A stretch of DNA of 35,743 nt from Pseudodesulfovibrio sp. (GCA_016342345.1 JAEINO010000041.1:1-35743), one strand, 5' to 3'; counted from the first letter of the stretch, positions 7,869-17,361 are shown. A program made the numbers and translations. Notes: generated by a model not told the origin, from the sequence alone.

Positions 7869-10800
7869 TACGCTACCCCACTGCCATGGAGTACAATCGT
7901 ACCATTCTCCGATGCGTTTCGAAGATCGGGGATAATGGCTTCGGCAACATCATGACCAGCGACTTGAATAATGACAGTCATCGGACCAGAACCACCGAAC
8001 TCGGGGAATTCGCCATTATTGATCTTGTTAAGAATTTCCATGCCGGGACGTGAAACAACCGCTTCACCGGTTTGAACGGTAATGTTGCCCTCGTCATGTT
8101 TGAGAGATTTTGTCAGGTAGCCGCCAGTATGTGCATACGCATTCCCATTACCGGGACCGGTATCTGATGGACCACCACCAGACCAACCAGACATACCACC
8201 TAGCCCATTATTGGAAATAGCACTTCCGGCCTCACCTCCACCGGCCCAAACACTCCCGCCGCTAGTCTGTTGTGGGCCTAAATATCCGGCCAAAGCGTCA
8301 TATATTTCTTTGCCCCCTGGGGTTAACCCCTGAACATCCCATTTCCCGTCACCAAAAAGACCAACTTGACCATTCATAATACGATCCAAATCAACAAGAA
8401 TATCGTCGCCAGCGATGGAATGCATAGCCATAATACTAGAATTACCAAGGCGGCTGATATTGCCCTCAGTTACACCAAAACCGCGCATATAATCCATAAA
8501 TCCTTGAAATTTGGATTGTCCGGTAAACTCATCGTATGTATCTTCAAAAAAGTCTTTGACTCGTTCATTTTTTCTAGCGTCAAATAAATCCATCACTTTG
8601 GAAATACCGAATGAAGCTATTGGAGAAAAAGCCAAGCCAAGTCCAGGGATAGATATTCCAAGAGCGGCCAAAGCTGCAGAAGACAACGCAGAACCATAGT
8701 TGTCATAATCAGATACACCCATCGCATGCGAAACCATTTTTTGACCAAACCCACCAACAAAGCTCGTCATCATCGTCTTTGTAAATGCTTCAAATGAAGC
8801 TTCTCTTGCCATGGATTCAACCGCGCTTTGATCTACCCCATATGCCTCAAGGGATTTTCCGGCTGACATATAATTTGAATACGTTCCATAAGCGGCTTGA
8901 ATCCCTCTGAGCCCCGAAATCATGCCCTGCATTGAAAGCAGATCGTGTACATCCGTCGAAGGCATGGAAGCATTGAAAGGAGTATCAACATGATTACCGG
9001 ATTCGACTGAACTAGTCAGACCATCAAAAAAATCTTGACCACCACCGGACATACCGCCTTGAGAGGCCATAGCCTTTCTAATGCGAGTAGCGTGCCCCCT
9101 CGGAACAACCATTTCACCGGCCTGAAGCTTTGCAAGAAGTTCATCCGGACCGACATCTTCCGCGCCGGAATGAAAAACAGCATCGATGATGTCACCAAAG
9201 AAACCACCCATACTGCCAAGCATGTCGGCTCCAAAAGAAGTAATACCATTTTTGACCCAAGCCCCGGCCATATCTGCCAAAGAATCAGCCATGACCCGAC
9301 GCATTCCCGTCCAAGAACTTTCCCAATAATCTTCAAAATCTCGAAGGTCACCACCCATGACATCAAAGAAAAAATCAGAAGTAGAATCACCCATGCCATC
9401 GAACGCGCCTTCGGAGACATCGGCCAAGGCATCATAATGCGCTTCCCATAATTCAAGCTGGCGGCCATGTTCAGAACGATAGGTTTTTGTAAGCAAAGTA
9501 GCCCGTGCTTTAGAATAATCAAAAAAATCATCGGCAAAAAGAAGCTTGTTCTCAAGTTCGTCTTCCGCAATTTTGTCACGTTCTCGGGAAGCCCAAGCTT
9601 CTATTTTAATGCTATTTTTCGAGGACTTCTTGAGAAGGGTTTCCTTCTTGTTGAGCTTCAGCTTCTCTTCTTCAAAATAACGACCATCAATTTTTTTTGC
9701 TTGCTCAAGATTCTTTTTATCTATCTCCGTTTGCTTTTTACCCCGCTTCTTCCACTCTTCTTCAAGAGCCTTGGTCTCGCCTTCATTGAGTGCAAGAAAC
9801 CACTTATCATAATCAGCTTGAGTAATTTTGCCAGCGTCAAGATACGCTTTAAGCTGATCACGGCGTTTATCGAATTCGGCTTCAATACGAGCCTCACGCT
9901 TTTCAGATTGCTCAGCCGTAATGACAGTCAAATCACGTTCAAAGTCTTCCCATGAACGAAGGCATTTTTTCTTGATGTCCTCATCTTCACCACTTCCACC
10001 AATTCCGCCAGTAGTCATTACTTCCTTTTTGGCTTCCTCCATTGCCACTGTCTTTGCATCAATCAGCCTGAAATCTTGTTCTGCCTGAATACGAGCTTGA
10101 GCGATTCTATCTTGAAGTGCCTTGATACGATTCTGGGAATCTTCAATTTGTTTTTTGATCTCAGGGCCAAAAATATCAACATCTTGACCACGGAGATCGT
10201 TCAAAGCTTCTTGCCTGTTATTAAGAAAAACAAGTTCCTGATTTAGGATTGCACTACTTTTGTCGATATTGGTAATGCCTGCGGCTTGCTTATTGAGTTT
10301 ATCAATTTGCCCCATCGCCGCTGCAATCAAGGTTATAGCGATGCGTGCCTTCGCCCCACCGACAAGTGCGCCTACAATGCCAATTTCTTGAACGACTGTG
10401 GGCAACTTGTTCCATCCCGTAACGGTTGATGAAAAAATCTCTCCAACCTTTCCAGCAAGTGGGGCCATGTGACGAACAAATTCAATTGATTCACCTGCAA
10501 ATTCTGAGAACTGGCCCTTATTCTCTGACACCCATTGAGCAAAAGCACTTGAAACTTCAAGAATCGCGGGGGCCAATTCCTCGCCGATATCCGCTGCGGT
10601 AGCCCTGATAATATTCCTGTCTCTATCCATTTGTGCTTCGAAAGCCTTCCAAGCCTCCATTGCTTCAAGAGTCAAGGCGGTCGCATTTTCCGTTTCTTCA
10701 TTAGCAATATTCAAGGCACGGGCAAGCTCATCGGATCGTTTAGCCAAGACGGGCAAGCTTTTCAGAACCTCTTCACCCTTGAGTCCAAAGCGTCCAAGCA

Positions 10801-12025
10801 CTTCGGCTGCCGAATCCCCCTCGCCAATCATTTGACCAAGGCCTTTAATAAAAGCCTGAAAAACTTCGGTGGAATTCGTTTTAAATGTTTGCCGAAGCTG
10901 CCGGTCGGTCATGCCGGTGATAAGCATCAATTCCTGCATGGAATCGCCACCGCCACGAATGGCTTTATCAATTGCACGGAATGCCCTGCCAACAGAAGAA
11001 CCACCAAGCTCGGCCCGGATACCAAGTGACTTCAATGTCGCGCCCAGGGCAGCGGCTTCAGAACTCGACACACCAAATACCCCTGTGGCTTGGGCGACCT
11101 CTGTGGCCATATGTGCAATCTCTGATTCAGTCGCCGCCATATTGTTACCAAGAGCAACGATAACAGAACCGAGAACTTCAACATTATCGGCGGATTCACC
11201 GGTAACATTCAAAATACGGGCGAGACTCGTAGCAGCTTCTTCACCCGCCAAATCTGAAGCACTTCCCAACATACCCACAGTCTTCACGAACTTGAGAATG
11301 TTGCTCCGGCCCGTAACTCCAAGCTGACCAGCACTTTGAGCAATAGCAAGCAACTCTTTCGTCGCCAGCGGACTTGTCTTTGAAATTTCCTGAATATCCT
11401 CACCCAAAGCATGAAGTTCATCCCCGGTAATGCCAGTTGTCTTTTTCACCCCTATCAGACCAGAATCCAATTCAGAAAATTCACGAACCATCGAAGCAAC
11501 AACTAGGCCAAGCCCCATACCAGCAATTGCATTGCGGAGATTGAAAACACGGTTATGAACACTCTGGAAAGCCCCAACACCGATTCTCTTGAAGTCGCGA
11601 AGTGCGCCGGTCGTATCGCCAAGCTTTAGCCTCAAAACGGCAGTTTCAGTGGCGGACAAGCCAGCAGACCGAGCAATATCTATCAGAGCACGATCTGTGG
11701 CCGCCGCCGCCTTGGTTTGGAGCAACCGGCCTTGGAGTTTGGACAAGTCCTTTTCTGCCAAGCCAGTGACTTTTCTGAATTCCCCGAGATCAACACTAAG
11801 ATTATCAAAGTCTTTGCCCGTCACCTTAGTGGAACGTTGAACCGTTCCGAGGTTGCGGACCAAAGAGTTTACGCCACGCTGTAACTGTTGAGGAGACAAC
11901 GCATTTCCCATAGCATTAGACATGCCTGTAGCGGAGTCTTTTACAATCCGCTGCGCTTGGGTCATGTCGGCTTTTAACTGGGTAATGTCTCCCGCGATGG
12001 TGACGTAAACGCCGGGTATCTTCAT
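7868..12025 (-). CDS. Tail tape measure protein (TP901 type)
   Basis: 1385 aa from the ATG at 12025, which follows AGGAAA and overlaps the upstream stop (ATGA). An in-frame ATG at 12076 is less likely. The region of about residues 190-440 shows the TP901 tape-measure core (GITGDELHALGEDIQEISKT, LAIAQSAGQLGV, LGATLKSLGIRAELGGSSVG). Charged coiled-coil follows at about 600-880. Glycine/alanine-rich hydrophobic stretches near the C-terminus may enter the host membrane. LLAKLQAGEMVVP is a common late motif of these proteins. It sets tail length; at about 1.5 angstrom per residue this predicts a tail near 0.2 micrometre. Confidence 0.92.
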   Translation of the reverse strand: MKIPGVYVTIAGDITQLKADMTQAQRIVKDSATGMSNAMGNALSPQQLQRGVNSLVRNLGTVQRSTKVTGKDFDNLSVDLGEFRKVTGLAEKDLSKLQGRLLQTKAAAATDRALIDIARSAGLSATETAVLRLKLGDTTGALRDFKRIGVGAFQSVHNRVFNLRNAIAGMGLGLVVASMVREFSELDSGLIGVKKTTGITGDELHALGEDIQEISKTSPLATKELLAIAQSAGQLGVTGRSNILKFVKTVGMLGSASDLAGEEAATSLARILNVTGESADNVEVLGSVIVALGNNMAATESEIAHMATEVAQATGVFGVSSSEAAALGATLKSLGIRAELGGSSVGRAFRAIDKAIRGGGDSMQELMLITGMTDRQLRQTFKTNSTEVFQAFIKGLGQMIGEGDSAAEVLGRFGLKGEEVLKSLPVLAKRSDELARALNIANEETENATALTLEAMEAWKAFEAQMDRDRNIIRATAADIGEELAPAILEVSSAFAQWVSENKGQFSEFAGESIEFVRHMAPLAGKVGEIFSSTVTGWNKLPTVVQEIGIVGALVGGAKARIAITLIAAAMGQIDKLNKQAAGITNIDKSSAILNQELVFLNNRQEALNDLRGQDVDIFGPEIKKQIEDSQNRIKALQDRIAQARIQAEQDFRLIDAKTVAMEEAKKEVMTTGGIGGSGEDEDIKKKCLRSWEDFERDLTVITAEQSEKREARIEAEFDKRRDQLKAYLDAGKITQADYDKWFLALNEGETKALEEEWKKRGKKQTEIDKKNLEQAKKIDGRYFEEEKLKLNKKETLLKKSSKNSIKIEAWASRERDKIAEDELENKLLFADDFFDYSKARATLLTKTYRSEHGRQLELWEAHYDALADVSEGAFDGMGDSTSDFFFDVMGGDLRDFEDYWESSWTGMRRVMADSLADMAGAWVKNGITSFGADMLGSMGGFFGDIIDAVFHSGAEDVGPDELLAKLQAGEMVVPRGHATRIRKAMASQGGMSGGGQDFFDGLTSSVESGNHVDTPFNASMPSTDVHDLLSMQGMISGLRGIQAAYGTYSNYMSAGKSLEAYGVDQSAVESMAREASFEAFTKTMMTSFVGGFGQKMVSHAMGVSDYDNYGSALSSAALAALGISIPGLGLAFSPIASFGISKVMDLFDARKNERVKDFFEDTYDEFTGQSKFQGFMDYMRGFGVTEGNISRLGNSSIMAMHSIAGDDILVDLDRIMNGQVGLFGDGKWDVQGLTPGGKEIYDALAGYLGPQQTSGGSVWAGGGEAGSAISNNGLGGMSGWSGGGPSDTGPGNGNAYAHTGGYLTKSLKHDEGNITVQTGEAVVSRPGMEILNKINNGEFPEFGGSGPMTVIIQVAGHDVAEAIIPDLRNASENGTIVLHGSGVA

Positions 12026-12731
12026 GATTGTTTTCCTATGAAGTGAGAAGCCAATTTGCAGACCTTTTCGAAGCAAGTTCGCTTATCTTCAACGCCGAAC
12101 AACTCCATGGCCGAATGAATAGCCAAGTGGTTGATATCCACCATGCTCCCTTTGGGCGAAAGAATAAGTTGATTCCGGCATTTCATAAATATCTCGGTTG
12201 CCTCTTTATTCTCAAACATCAAGTGCGGTATACACTCTTCACACGGAGGGTCATCGCCCTTTCTGTCGTATAGAACCTTGCATGTCTCGCATGATGGGCG
12301 AGTAGGACTTAAAACCCGCTCGGCATGCTCAATCAGTTTTTTTCAACTTCCTCGATCTTTGCAGCGAGGTCTTTCTTCAATTGATCAAGGCAGCGACTCA
12401 AGATGCGCTTGAACTCGATAGAACCACCAACCAATGCCAATTTATTCTTAGCCGTGCATTTGATGGGATTGCCAAGCGCATCTTCCATGTTTTCCCAATC
12501 GGCAATGCAGTAATCCCAGAACAATTCGTCATATTTGTCTTCGTCATGTTCTTGAAATTCATGGCGAACACGCTGTTTATATTCGACTTTGTTTTTGACT
12601 GTCTTCTTCCGAATCTCATTGAAGATGGAATCATTGGCGAGGCGAAGACATATTCGCCCTTCTTCAGGCTTACCCTCAACCAAGTCGAACCACGCACCAG
12701 GATTCAAATCACCGGAAATATCAAATTTCAT
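12022..12731 (-). CDS. Tail assembly chaperone, predicted -1 frameshift fusion (GT-like)
   Basis: The 132-codon upstream frame ends in GAA AAA AAC TGA, which is the slippery heptamer A AAA AAC in the correct phase for a -1 shift (12336-12342). After a shift the frame stays open for 104 codons from 12336 to the stop at 12022, giving a fusion of about 236 aa. The extension carries a CETC...CEEC pair like a zinc ribbon, then a helical C-terminus (HLAIHSAMELFGVEDKRTCF). The layout, between tail tube and tape measure and overlapping the tape-measure start, is that of lambda gpG/gpGT. A separate TTG-started 66-codon gene at 12222 is the alternative reading. Confidence 0.72.
12333..12731 (-). CDS. 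Tail assembly chaperone, upstream (G-like) product
   Basis: 132 aa from ATG 12731, which has AAGGAG eight bases upstream; an in-frame ATG at 12767 lacks this. The N-terminus MKFDISGDLNPGAWFDL and the basic/acidic helical body fit tail chaperones that coat the tape measure before tube polymerisation. It ends on the slippery run, so most ribosomes would stop here and a minority would make the fusion. Confidence 0.75.
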   Translation of the reverse strand: MKFDISGDLNPGAWFDLVEGKPEEGRICLRLANDSIFNEIRKKTVKNKVEYKQRVRHEFQEHDEDKYDELFWDYCIADWENMEDALGNPIKCTAKNKLALVGGSIEFKRILSRCLDQLKKDLAAKIEEVEKN

Positions 12732-12788
12732 ATTAGTTGCTCCTTGTGGGTATGCCGGAGCGGTCACACAACCGCTCCGGCATGATCA

Positions 12789-13235
12789 TTATGTGAGGGT
12801 TTCGACGATTTTTTTGCACGGCCCGGAGCCGGAGAAGTTGAAGCTGACCGATGCAACACCTGACTTGTCGGTGGCAACCTCCTGAGTGAGGATACGAACC
12901 CCCGCATCAGCATCAGATTCAGTATCAGGTGCGTAGTAAACGACCTTGTCACCAACCGTTGTGCTGTATTTCATGTAAAATCTGATATCCTGAACGAGTT
13001 CACCCGAGTCCCAGGCATCTTCGAGAACTTGCTGACCGTTGGCATCTTCGGCGTCCAGGCTGCCGGAAACGGCACCGCTCCACTTTTTCATACCGACATC
13101 AGACTTACCCCAACCATCACCAAAGGAGGTGGTATCAACTTCATCGGTGCTGCGGTTAATGTTCATGTTGCCCATCTCGGCAACGATGTTCGAACCAATT
13201 ACAACTCTGGCAAACCTTCCACTGATAGTGCTCAT
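12789..13235 (-). CDS. Major tail tube protein
   Basis: 148 aa, start ATG 13235 with GGAGG upstream. The pattern with NRSTDEVDTTSFGDGWGKSD, then WSGAVSGSLDAEDANGQ and the C-terminal VSFNFSGSGP, is characteristic of phage tail tube subunits of the TP901-1 type. It sits directly before the chaperone pair, as usual in siphophages, and polymerises into the tail tube around the tape measure. Confidence 0.85.
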   Translation of the reverse strand: MSTISGRFARVVIGSNIVAEMGNMNINRSTDEVDTTSFGDGWGKSDVGMKKWSGAVSGSLDAEDANGQQVLEDAWDSGELVQDIRFYMKYSTTVGDKVVYYAPDTESDADAGVRILTQEVATDKSGVASVSFNFSGSGPCKKIVETLT

Positions 13236-13292
13236 GGTATCCTCCATGATTTTTGAATTACTGAGGAATAACCCTCAAAAACGACTATATAA

Positions 13293-13481
13293 CTACAGGA
13301 GAGCGTCTACTTCGACACAATCCAGCATGGTTTTTTCAGGATCTTCCATTGATCCAATATTCTTCCGATTGACCTTAATTTTGATCACGCTCATGCCTGT
13401 TACTTGCTCGAACTCAACCGCAAGACGAAAGATCTCATCTTCAAATGCTTTCTTTTTGGCTTTTGCCTCATTCACTTTCAT
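13293..13481 (-). CDS. Small hypothetical protein in tail module
   Basis: 62 aa, not recognised. The first half is strongly helical and charged (KVNEAKAKKKAFEDEIFRLA) and the second half probably beta. GGAG precedes the start at 13481, and the gene begins 4 bases after the end of the tail-completion gene, in operon with it. Confidence 0.6.
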   Translation of the reverse strand: MKVNEAKAKKKAFEDEIFRLAVEFEQVTGMSVIKIKVNRKNIGSMEDPEKTMLDCVEVDALL

Positions 13482-13485
13482 GCGG

Positions 13486-13872
13486 TTACTCCACTTCCAA
13501 TTCGAAACGATATTGAATCATGACCTTGAAGGCATCACCGGCAGGAAGAATATGGCCAGGTGTTTCACGCTCAGCCTTGCGGACGTGGTAGCCTTCCACA
13601 ATCAAGTCGCCATTATCAAAAAGGACTTTGCATAATTCATTGAAATCATGCGCCTCTTCATTGCTATCAACATAAAAAACAAAAAGAACCGGAACGCTTT
13701 CTACATCATGATCAAACGCCCCTGGGCGCGTATGTCCACCGGGGGAATAATAAACGCCATAAGGTGTATTGGTTCCCTTCGGAGCCTTGGGAGTGTGCAG
13801 CTTGCCGGTCAAGGCAGTGGACAGAGGCGAACCTTCATATTTGCTGTAAATGGCTTCAAACAGAGCTTTCAT
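13486..13872 (-). CDS. Tail completion / tail terminator-like protein (DUF3168-like)
   Basis: 128 aa. The motif series MKALFEAIYSKY, TPYGVYYSPGG, VLFVFYVDSNEEAHDF and a final MIQYRFELEVE strand match the head-tail joining proteins that cap the tail tube. Position between the HK97 gp10-like gene and the tail tube gene supports this. Assignment is by pattern, not by a unique motif. Confidence 0.68.
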   Translation of the reverse strand: MKALFEAIYSKYEGSPLSTALTGKLHTPKAPKGTNTPYGVYYSPGGHTRPGAFDHDVESVPVLFVFYVDSNEEAHDFNELCKVLFDNGDLIVEGYHVRKAERETPGHILPAGDAFKVMIQYRFELEVE

Positions 13873-13875
13873 GAT

Positions 13876-14241
13876 TTACCCCGCCGCCTGAAAAGCCTGG
13901 ACCGCATATCTAATGCCCATCTCTTTTGCAGGGCTCAAAAAAGGAAGTGCCGGAACCTGCCCGATAATTTTGCCATTACGAATGATGTCATGACCAAACT
14001 CGATCAAATGGGCCTTCGGGTCTGAAGCAAGGACAATATATCCCCCATCCCAATATTTACTTTTTCTTTTCTTGATAGACCTTCGAAGATCTCCTGATTG
14101 ATCCTCAAAAGCCGCTGAACTTTTAGCCTGCTCAACGACGATATCAGCTACTTTTTCAATGTTCGCCTCGACAGCCTGATTAATGTCATCAAGGGCCATG
14201 CCGAAGTCACCAAGATCAACTCTCACCGAACTCTTGATCAT
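13876..14241 (-). CDS. HK97 gp10-family head-tail protein
   Basis: 121 aa. The family shape is visible: a helical N-terminus, SGDLRRSIKKRKS in the middle, then a hydrophobic strand and the YxxxxExG-like segment AHLIEFGHD. The C-terminus is PALPFLSPAKEMG. Its start overlaps the stop of the head-closure gene (TAATG). Confidence 0.85.
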   Translation of the reverse strand: MIKSSVRVDLGDFGMALDDINQAVEANIEKVADIVVEQAKSSAAFEDQSGDLRRSIKKRKSKYWDGGYIVLASDPKAHLIEFGHDIIRNGKIIGQVPALPFLSPAKEMGIRYAVQAFQAAG

Positions 14242-14582
14242 TACGAGACCTCCTTGAATTCAATTTCCGTGGCCATGATTTGAAGTTCTCGGTGCCGCTC
14301 TTCAAAATCAATGGGTGGCCCTTTAATCTCAAATTGACGGTCGCCGAACTGAATACGCATATTGGAAGTCACACCAGCCACATAGCGAACGTGAATACGG
14401 TGGGTGATGGTCCCTTCATCGCGAAGATTGGAAACCGCTTCTTTGCCACTGATGGGCCAGATGGCAGCACGAACAGAGTTGCCATGGGGAACCCATGTAG
14501 CCTTGCCAGTGCCGCCCATGCCGTCGCCGGTATCAGTGGACTTCAGGAAAAAAATTTTATGTCTGTACTTGGCCGCGCCCAT
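14241..14582 (-). CDS. Head closure protein (SPP1 gp16-like)
   Basis: 113 aa, beta-barrel type. The start (KYRHKIFFLKS), the central RAAIWPISGKE, the HRIHVRY segment and IQFGDRQFEIKG are hallmark features of the phage head-tail adaptor/closure family that seals the packaged capsid. Start and stop overlap both neighbours by a few bases. Confidence 0.87.
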   Translation of the reverse strand: MGAAKYRHKIFFLKSTDTGDGMGGTGKATWVPHGNSVRAAIWPISGKEAVSNLRDEGTITHRIHVRYVAGVTSNMRIQFGDRQFEIKGPPIDFEERHRELQIMATEIEFKEVS

Positions 14583-15169
14583 TACACCACCACCGGAATG
14601 ATATGGGCATCAAGAAGGCCATCAACAAAATCGCCAGGGAGTTCGCTCACATCCCGCCCGATGACAAACGCTTCGGGTGCTTCGTACAATCCAGCCACAC
14701 GAATCAGAATCCAAGTCTGAATATCTTCAGGAGTGGTAGCAATAAAATCAGGGGATTCGCCAGTAACCGGCCAGCCCGTTTTAAACTTGATGGTCATCGA
14801 TGCGCCGGTCGGCCATCCGTCTATGGACCGCACAAAGCCGACGAGCTTGTCGGTCACAACTTCGTAGGTTGCCACGTCAAGCGTTGTTTCAACGCCATCT
14901 AAATCGATGACCTTGACAAACTCGACCGATTGCAACGGCGGACGGGGTAGCTCAATCACTTCCATGGTAGCCCAGGCCTCAAGAGTCATTTCATATTCAG
15001 CTTCAACAAATTGCTTTCTCGTCAAAGATTCGCCTTTGCATCGAGCGGCTTTGATGTAAGCCTGAATCAAAGGTTCATCTTCAGCGACAATGCCACGGCA
15101 TTGAAGCTTAGCCATCTCAAGAGAAATGGGTTCTACAACCGGGGATGTTATTATTTTCAAACGTTTCAT
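14582..15169 (-). CDS. Head-tail connector protein (HK97 gp6-like)
   Basis: 195 aa from ATG 15169, with GGAGGGG upstream. The family pattern is clear: PISLEMAKLQCR, a helix with ARCKGESLTRKQF, then LPRPPLQSVEFVKVIDLDG and a closing helical segment that includes DIQTWILIRVAGLYE. It forms the adaptor ring under the portal. Confidence 0.87.
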   Translation of the reverse strand: MKRLKIITSPVVEPISLEMAKLQCRGIVAEDEPLIQAYIKAARCKGESLTRKQFVEAEYEMTLEAWATMEVIELPRPPLQSVEFVKVIDLDGVETTLDVATYEVVTDKLVGFVRSIDGWPTGASMTIKFKTGWPVTGESPDFIATTPEDIQTWILIRVAGLYEAPEAFVIGRDVSELPGDFVDGLLDAHIIPVVV

Positions 15170-15642
15170 TGTAACCCCTCCAAAAAATCTTTGGTCCAAC
15201 CGGACATAGACGTCACGCGGCCCTTGAGTTTACCGGATGACTGAATCCAGCCGTCACGAAAAGTCGAGTAATCACCGTCAAGCGGAGCCCCGGCAACAAT
15301 GATGCGCCTATACCCATGGTCGAGGCCGAAGAGGACACCGAGCAGAGTTGACGATCCTGTTTGACTTGGCCCTTGAAATATTTCGACATGCTCATACCTT
15401 CGATCAAAATAGACGTTGTTTCTGTGCGTAATGAGCGTGAAATCGTTGTTGCCGCCCATTTGATACCGTGTGTCTGTCCAAGCCTCACTCAACATTGTGA
15501 CCGGATGATAGGTCACCCACCACGCGATTTCGCGGGCAAGTCTCGTCCCGGCCTTATTGACCGCCATGAACTCGGCAACAACCTCACCAATTGCGGCAAG
15601 GTCATCGTCGAGGCAGGGGGCATCTCCGCAAACGATTAAAAT
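15166..15642 (-). CDS. Hypothetical phage protein, probable non-ATG start
   Basis: The first ATG is at 15567 (133 aa), but the frame stays open upstream to a TGA at 15646-15648. The extra residues look genuinely coding: ILIVCGDAPCLDDDLAAIGE reads as a hydrophobic beta strand, loop and helix. They overlap the end of the preceding gene. No ATG, GTG or TTG exists there; ATT at 15642 is the best candidate. The longer form is about 158 aa and may be Rossmann-like. The later part has YHPVTMLSEAW and RRIIVAGAPLDGDY. The function is unknown; such genes sit between capsid and connector in several prophages. Confidence 0.6.
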   Translation of the reverse strand: MLIVCGDAPCLDDDLAAIGEVVAEFMAVNKAGTRLAREIAWWVTYHPVTMLSEAWTDTRYQMGGNNDFTLITHRNNVYFDRRYEHVEIFQGPSQTGSSTLLGVLFGLDHGYRRIIVAGAPLDGDYSTFRDGWIQSSGKLKGRVTSMSGWTKDFLEGLQ

Positions 15643-16055
15643 TTTTCACCCGCATCGGCGTTTGCCTTGGCTTCCAGTTCCAAAATGGCTTTAATAAGCG
15701 CAGGTTTCTTTTTGGTTTTGGTATCCACATCAAAGCGGGCTTTGGCATGGAGCCTCAATTCAGATGGTGTCATATGACCGAGTCGGGCTGCATAAAGCTT
15801 GTTGCGGTCAACTGCCACGGCTGGCTTCCCCAAAACGGTCTCTTCTTTTACTTCCGCATCCGTTTTTTCTTTCTCGGCTTTTGCTTCGGCGTCTAATCTG
15901 GCCTTGATTTCAGCCTTAGTTTCCACCAGAAACCCTTTGCTCTTTGCATACTTTGCACACAGATCGGAGACTGCTTTTCCACCGGGTTCAAAATCGTCAA
16001 CGGTCAAACCGTCTTCGCTGAACTTAAACGCCTTTTTAATCTTGATTGTCGGCAT
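15636..16055 (-). CDS. Hypothetical head-region protein with charged coiled-coil
   Basis: 139 aa. It has a long Lys/Glu/Ala helical stretch (EIKARLDAEAKAEKEKTDAE) and a C-terminal segment MTPSELRLHAKARFDVD, then LIKAILELE. That segment resembles small SAP/LEM-like or head-fibre motifs. It follows the major capsid gene by about 60 bases. Exact role unknown; a capsid-decorating or connector-proximal function would fit. Confidence 0.62.
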   Translation of the reverse strand: MPTIKIKKAFKFSEDGLTVDDFEPGGKAVSDLCAKYAKSKGFLVETKAEIKARLDAEAKAEKEKTDAEVKEETVLGKPAVAVDRNKLYAARLGHMTPSELRLHAKARFDVDTKTKKKPALIKAILELEAKANADAGEKF

Positions 16056-16118
16056 GTTTTTTCCTTCAAAGGCGGGGGCTGCAAAACCCCCGCTTATTTT
16101 CTCAATTACTGAACCCGG

Positions 16119-17318
16119 CTAGGACGCGGCGTTCCGGTAATACTTCACACCACCACCGACATCGACGAAATTGCCACCGGAGCGCATGAAGGCCAGGAAA
16201 CCGACCTGTCCTTTCTTGACGTAAGCGGAATCGGTGAAGCGATGGAATGTGATATTCATCACGTCGCGGATGACATACGAAGCCATGTGACCAAACAAAA
16301 TGGACTTGGCGTTTGCAGCCATGACCGCGATGCTCTGGTTGATGGTATATTCGTACCCGTTCAGAGTTGCCGGTGCGCCGCCAACCATGTCAGGCATCCA
16401 CAGGGGGCGACCCTGTGTGTCCTTGATTTTTTTGGCGACCTTCAAGGTAGCATCGTTGAACATCCACCGCGCACCGAGTTCACGGTATGCAGGATCGACG
16501 GAGTGTTCGAGATCGACGAGATCATCGTAAATGAACGTTACGTCCTGACCGGAGGCACCGACCTTGCCCTCACCCGCAGCGGCAACGAGGCCAAGCGGCT
16601 GACCGGAACCGGTACCAATGGTAAAGTGCTTGTTGGTGATGCGACCCAGGCGCGTAACAATACGACCGTTGACGAAAGCCTCGATGTTGACGCTTGAATC
16701 CTGCAAAAGTTCGATAGGAACCGGCACGACCTTGGAACTGTATTTATAAACCGGGAGGGATTTCGTACCAAAAGACATATCGTCGTCGGTTGCCGAAGCA
16801 TTTTCAGCCACGATCTCGCCCTCTTCGGTGGTACCGTCAGAAGTGGGCCAGTTCATCGAGTTGCCCTGTTCGGTTGTGATGACCGTTGCCACTCCGCGCA
16901 TACCGCCGAAAGCCTTGAGCGCGTCAATGACGGTAACGGCAACATCGGTCTGCACTGTGTAGCCACCCTCGGAATCGGTGCCAGTGGACATGGTGTTGTT
17001 AATGGTTTCCCAATCCTGCGCGGTGAGGGCTTTGTCGCCACCCTTGAGCCACTTGGCGAAGAGTTCGTTGGAACTGCCGGGGGCGGAACCCTTGACAACT
17101 TCCTCGACTGCATCGTTGACGACCTTCTCGGCGGCCATGTCCATTGCTTTCTGTTCACGGTCGATGCGATCATCTAAGTTGGTGATGACCTCAAGCAACG
17201 TATCAAGAGAGGCCTTTGCCTCTTCGGGCAAAGCCGCGTCCTTGGGATGCTTGTCCAGGGTGTTGCGGTATTCCCGCGCCTTTTCGTTGCGCTGTTCGCG
17301 CAGTGCTTGAATGCCCAT
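16119..17318 (-). CDS. Major capsid protein, HK97 fold
   Basis: 399 aa. The N-terminal 90 or so residues are a charged coiled-coil scaffold (delta) domain (REQRNEKAREYRN ... TNLDDRIDREQKAMD). The HK97 body follows, with STGTDSEGGYTVQTD, LPVYKYSSKVVPVPIELLQD, a G-loop-like IGTGSGQPLG and C-terminal FHRFTDSAYVKKGQVGF. AAGGAGG precedes the ATG at 17318. The ClpP-type protease just upstream should remove the scaffold during maturation. Confidence 0.95.
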   Translation of the reverse strand: MGIQALREQRNEKAREYRNTLDKHPKDAALPEEAKASLDTLLEVITNLDDRIDREQKAMDMAAEKVVNDAVEEVVKGSAPGSSNELFAKWLKGGDKALTAQDWETINNTMSTGTDSEGGYTVQTDVAVTVIDALKAFGGMRGVATVITTEQGNSMNWPTSDGTTEEGEIVAENASATDDDMSFGTKSLPVYKYSSKVVPVPIELLQDSSVNIEAFVNGRIVTRLGRITNKHFTIGTGSGQPLGLVAAAGEGKVGASGQDVTFIYDDLVDLEHSVDPAYRELGARWMFNDATLKVAKKIKDTQGRPLWMPDMVGGAPATLNGYEYTINQSIAVMAANAKSILFGHMASYVIRDVMNITFHRFTDSAYVKKGQVGFLAFMRSGGNFVDVGGGVKYYRNAAS

Positions 17319-17361
17319 AAAGTCCTCCTTCTGAGCGTTTCATTATGCGAAGCGGGAGCCG

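Noticed and set aside
12022-12222. Independent 66-codon gene before the tape measure
   Set aside because: It needs a TTG start without a good ribosome site, while the frame continues upstream to the slippery heptamer. The frameshift extension explains it better.
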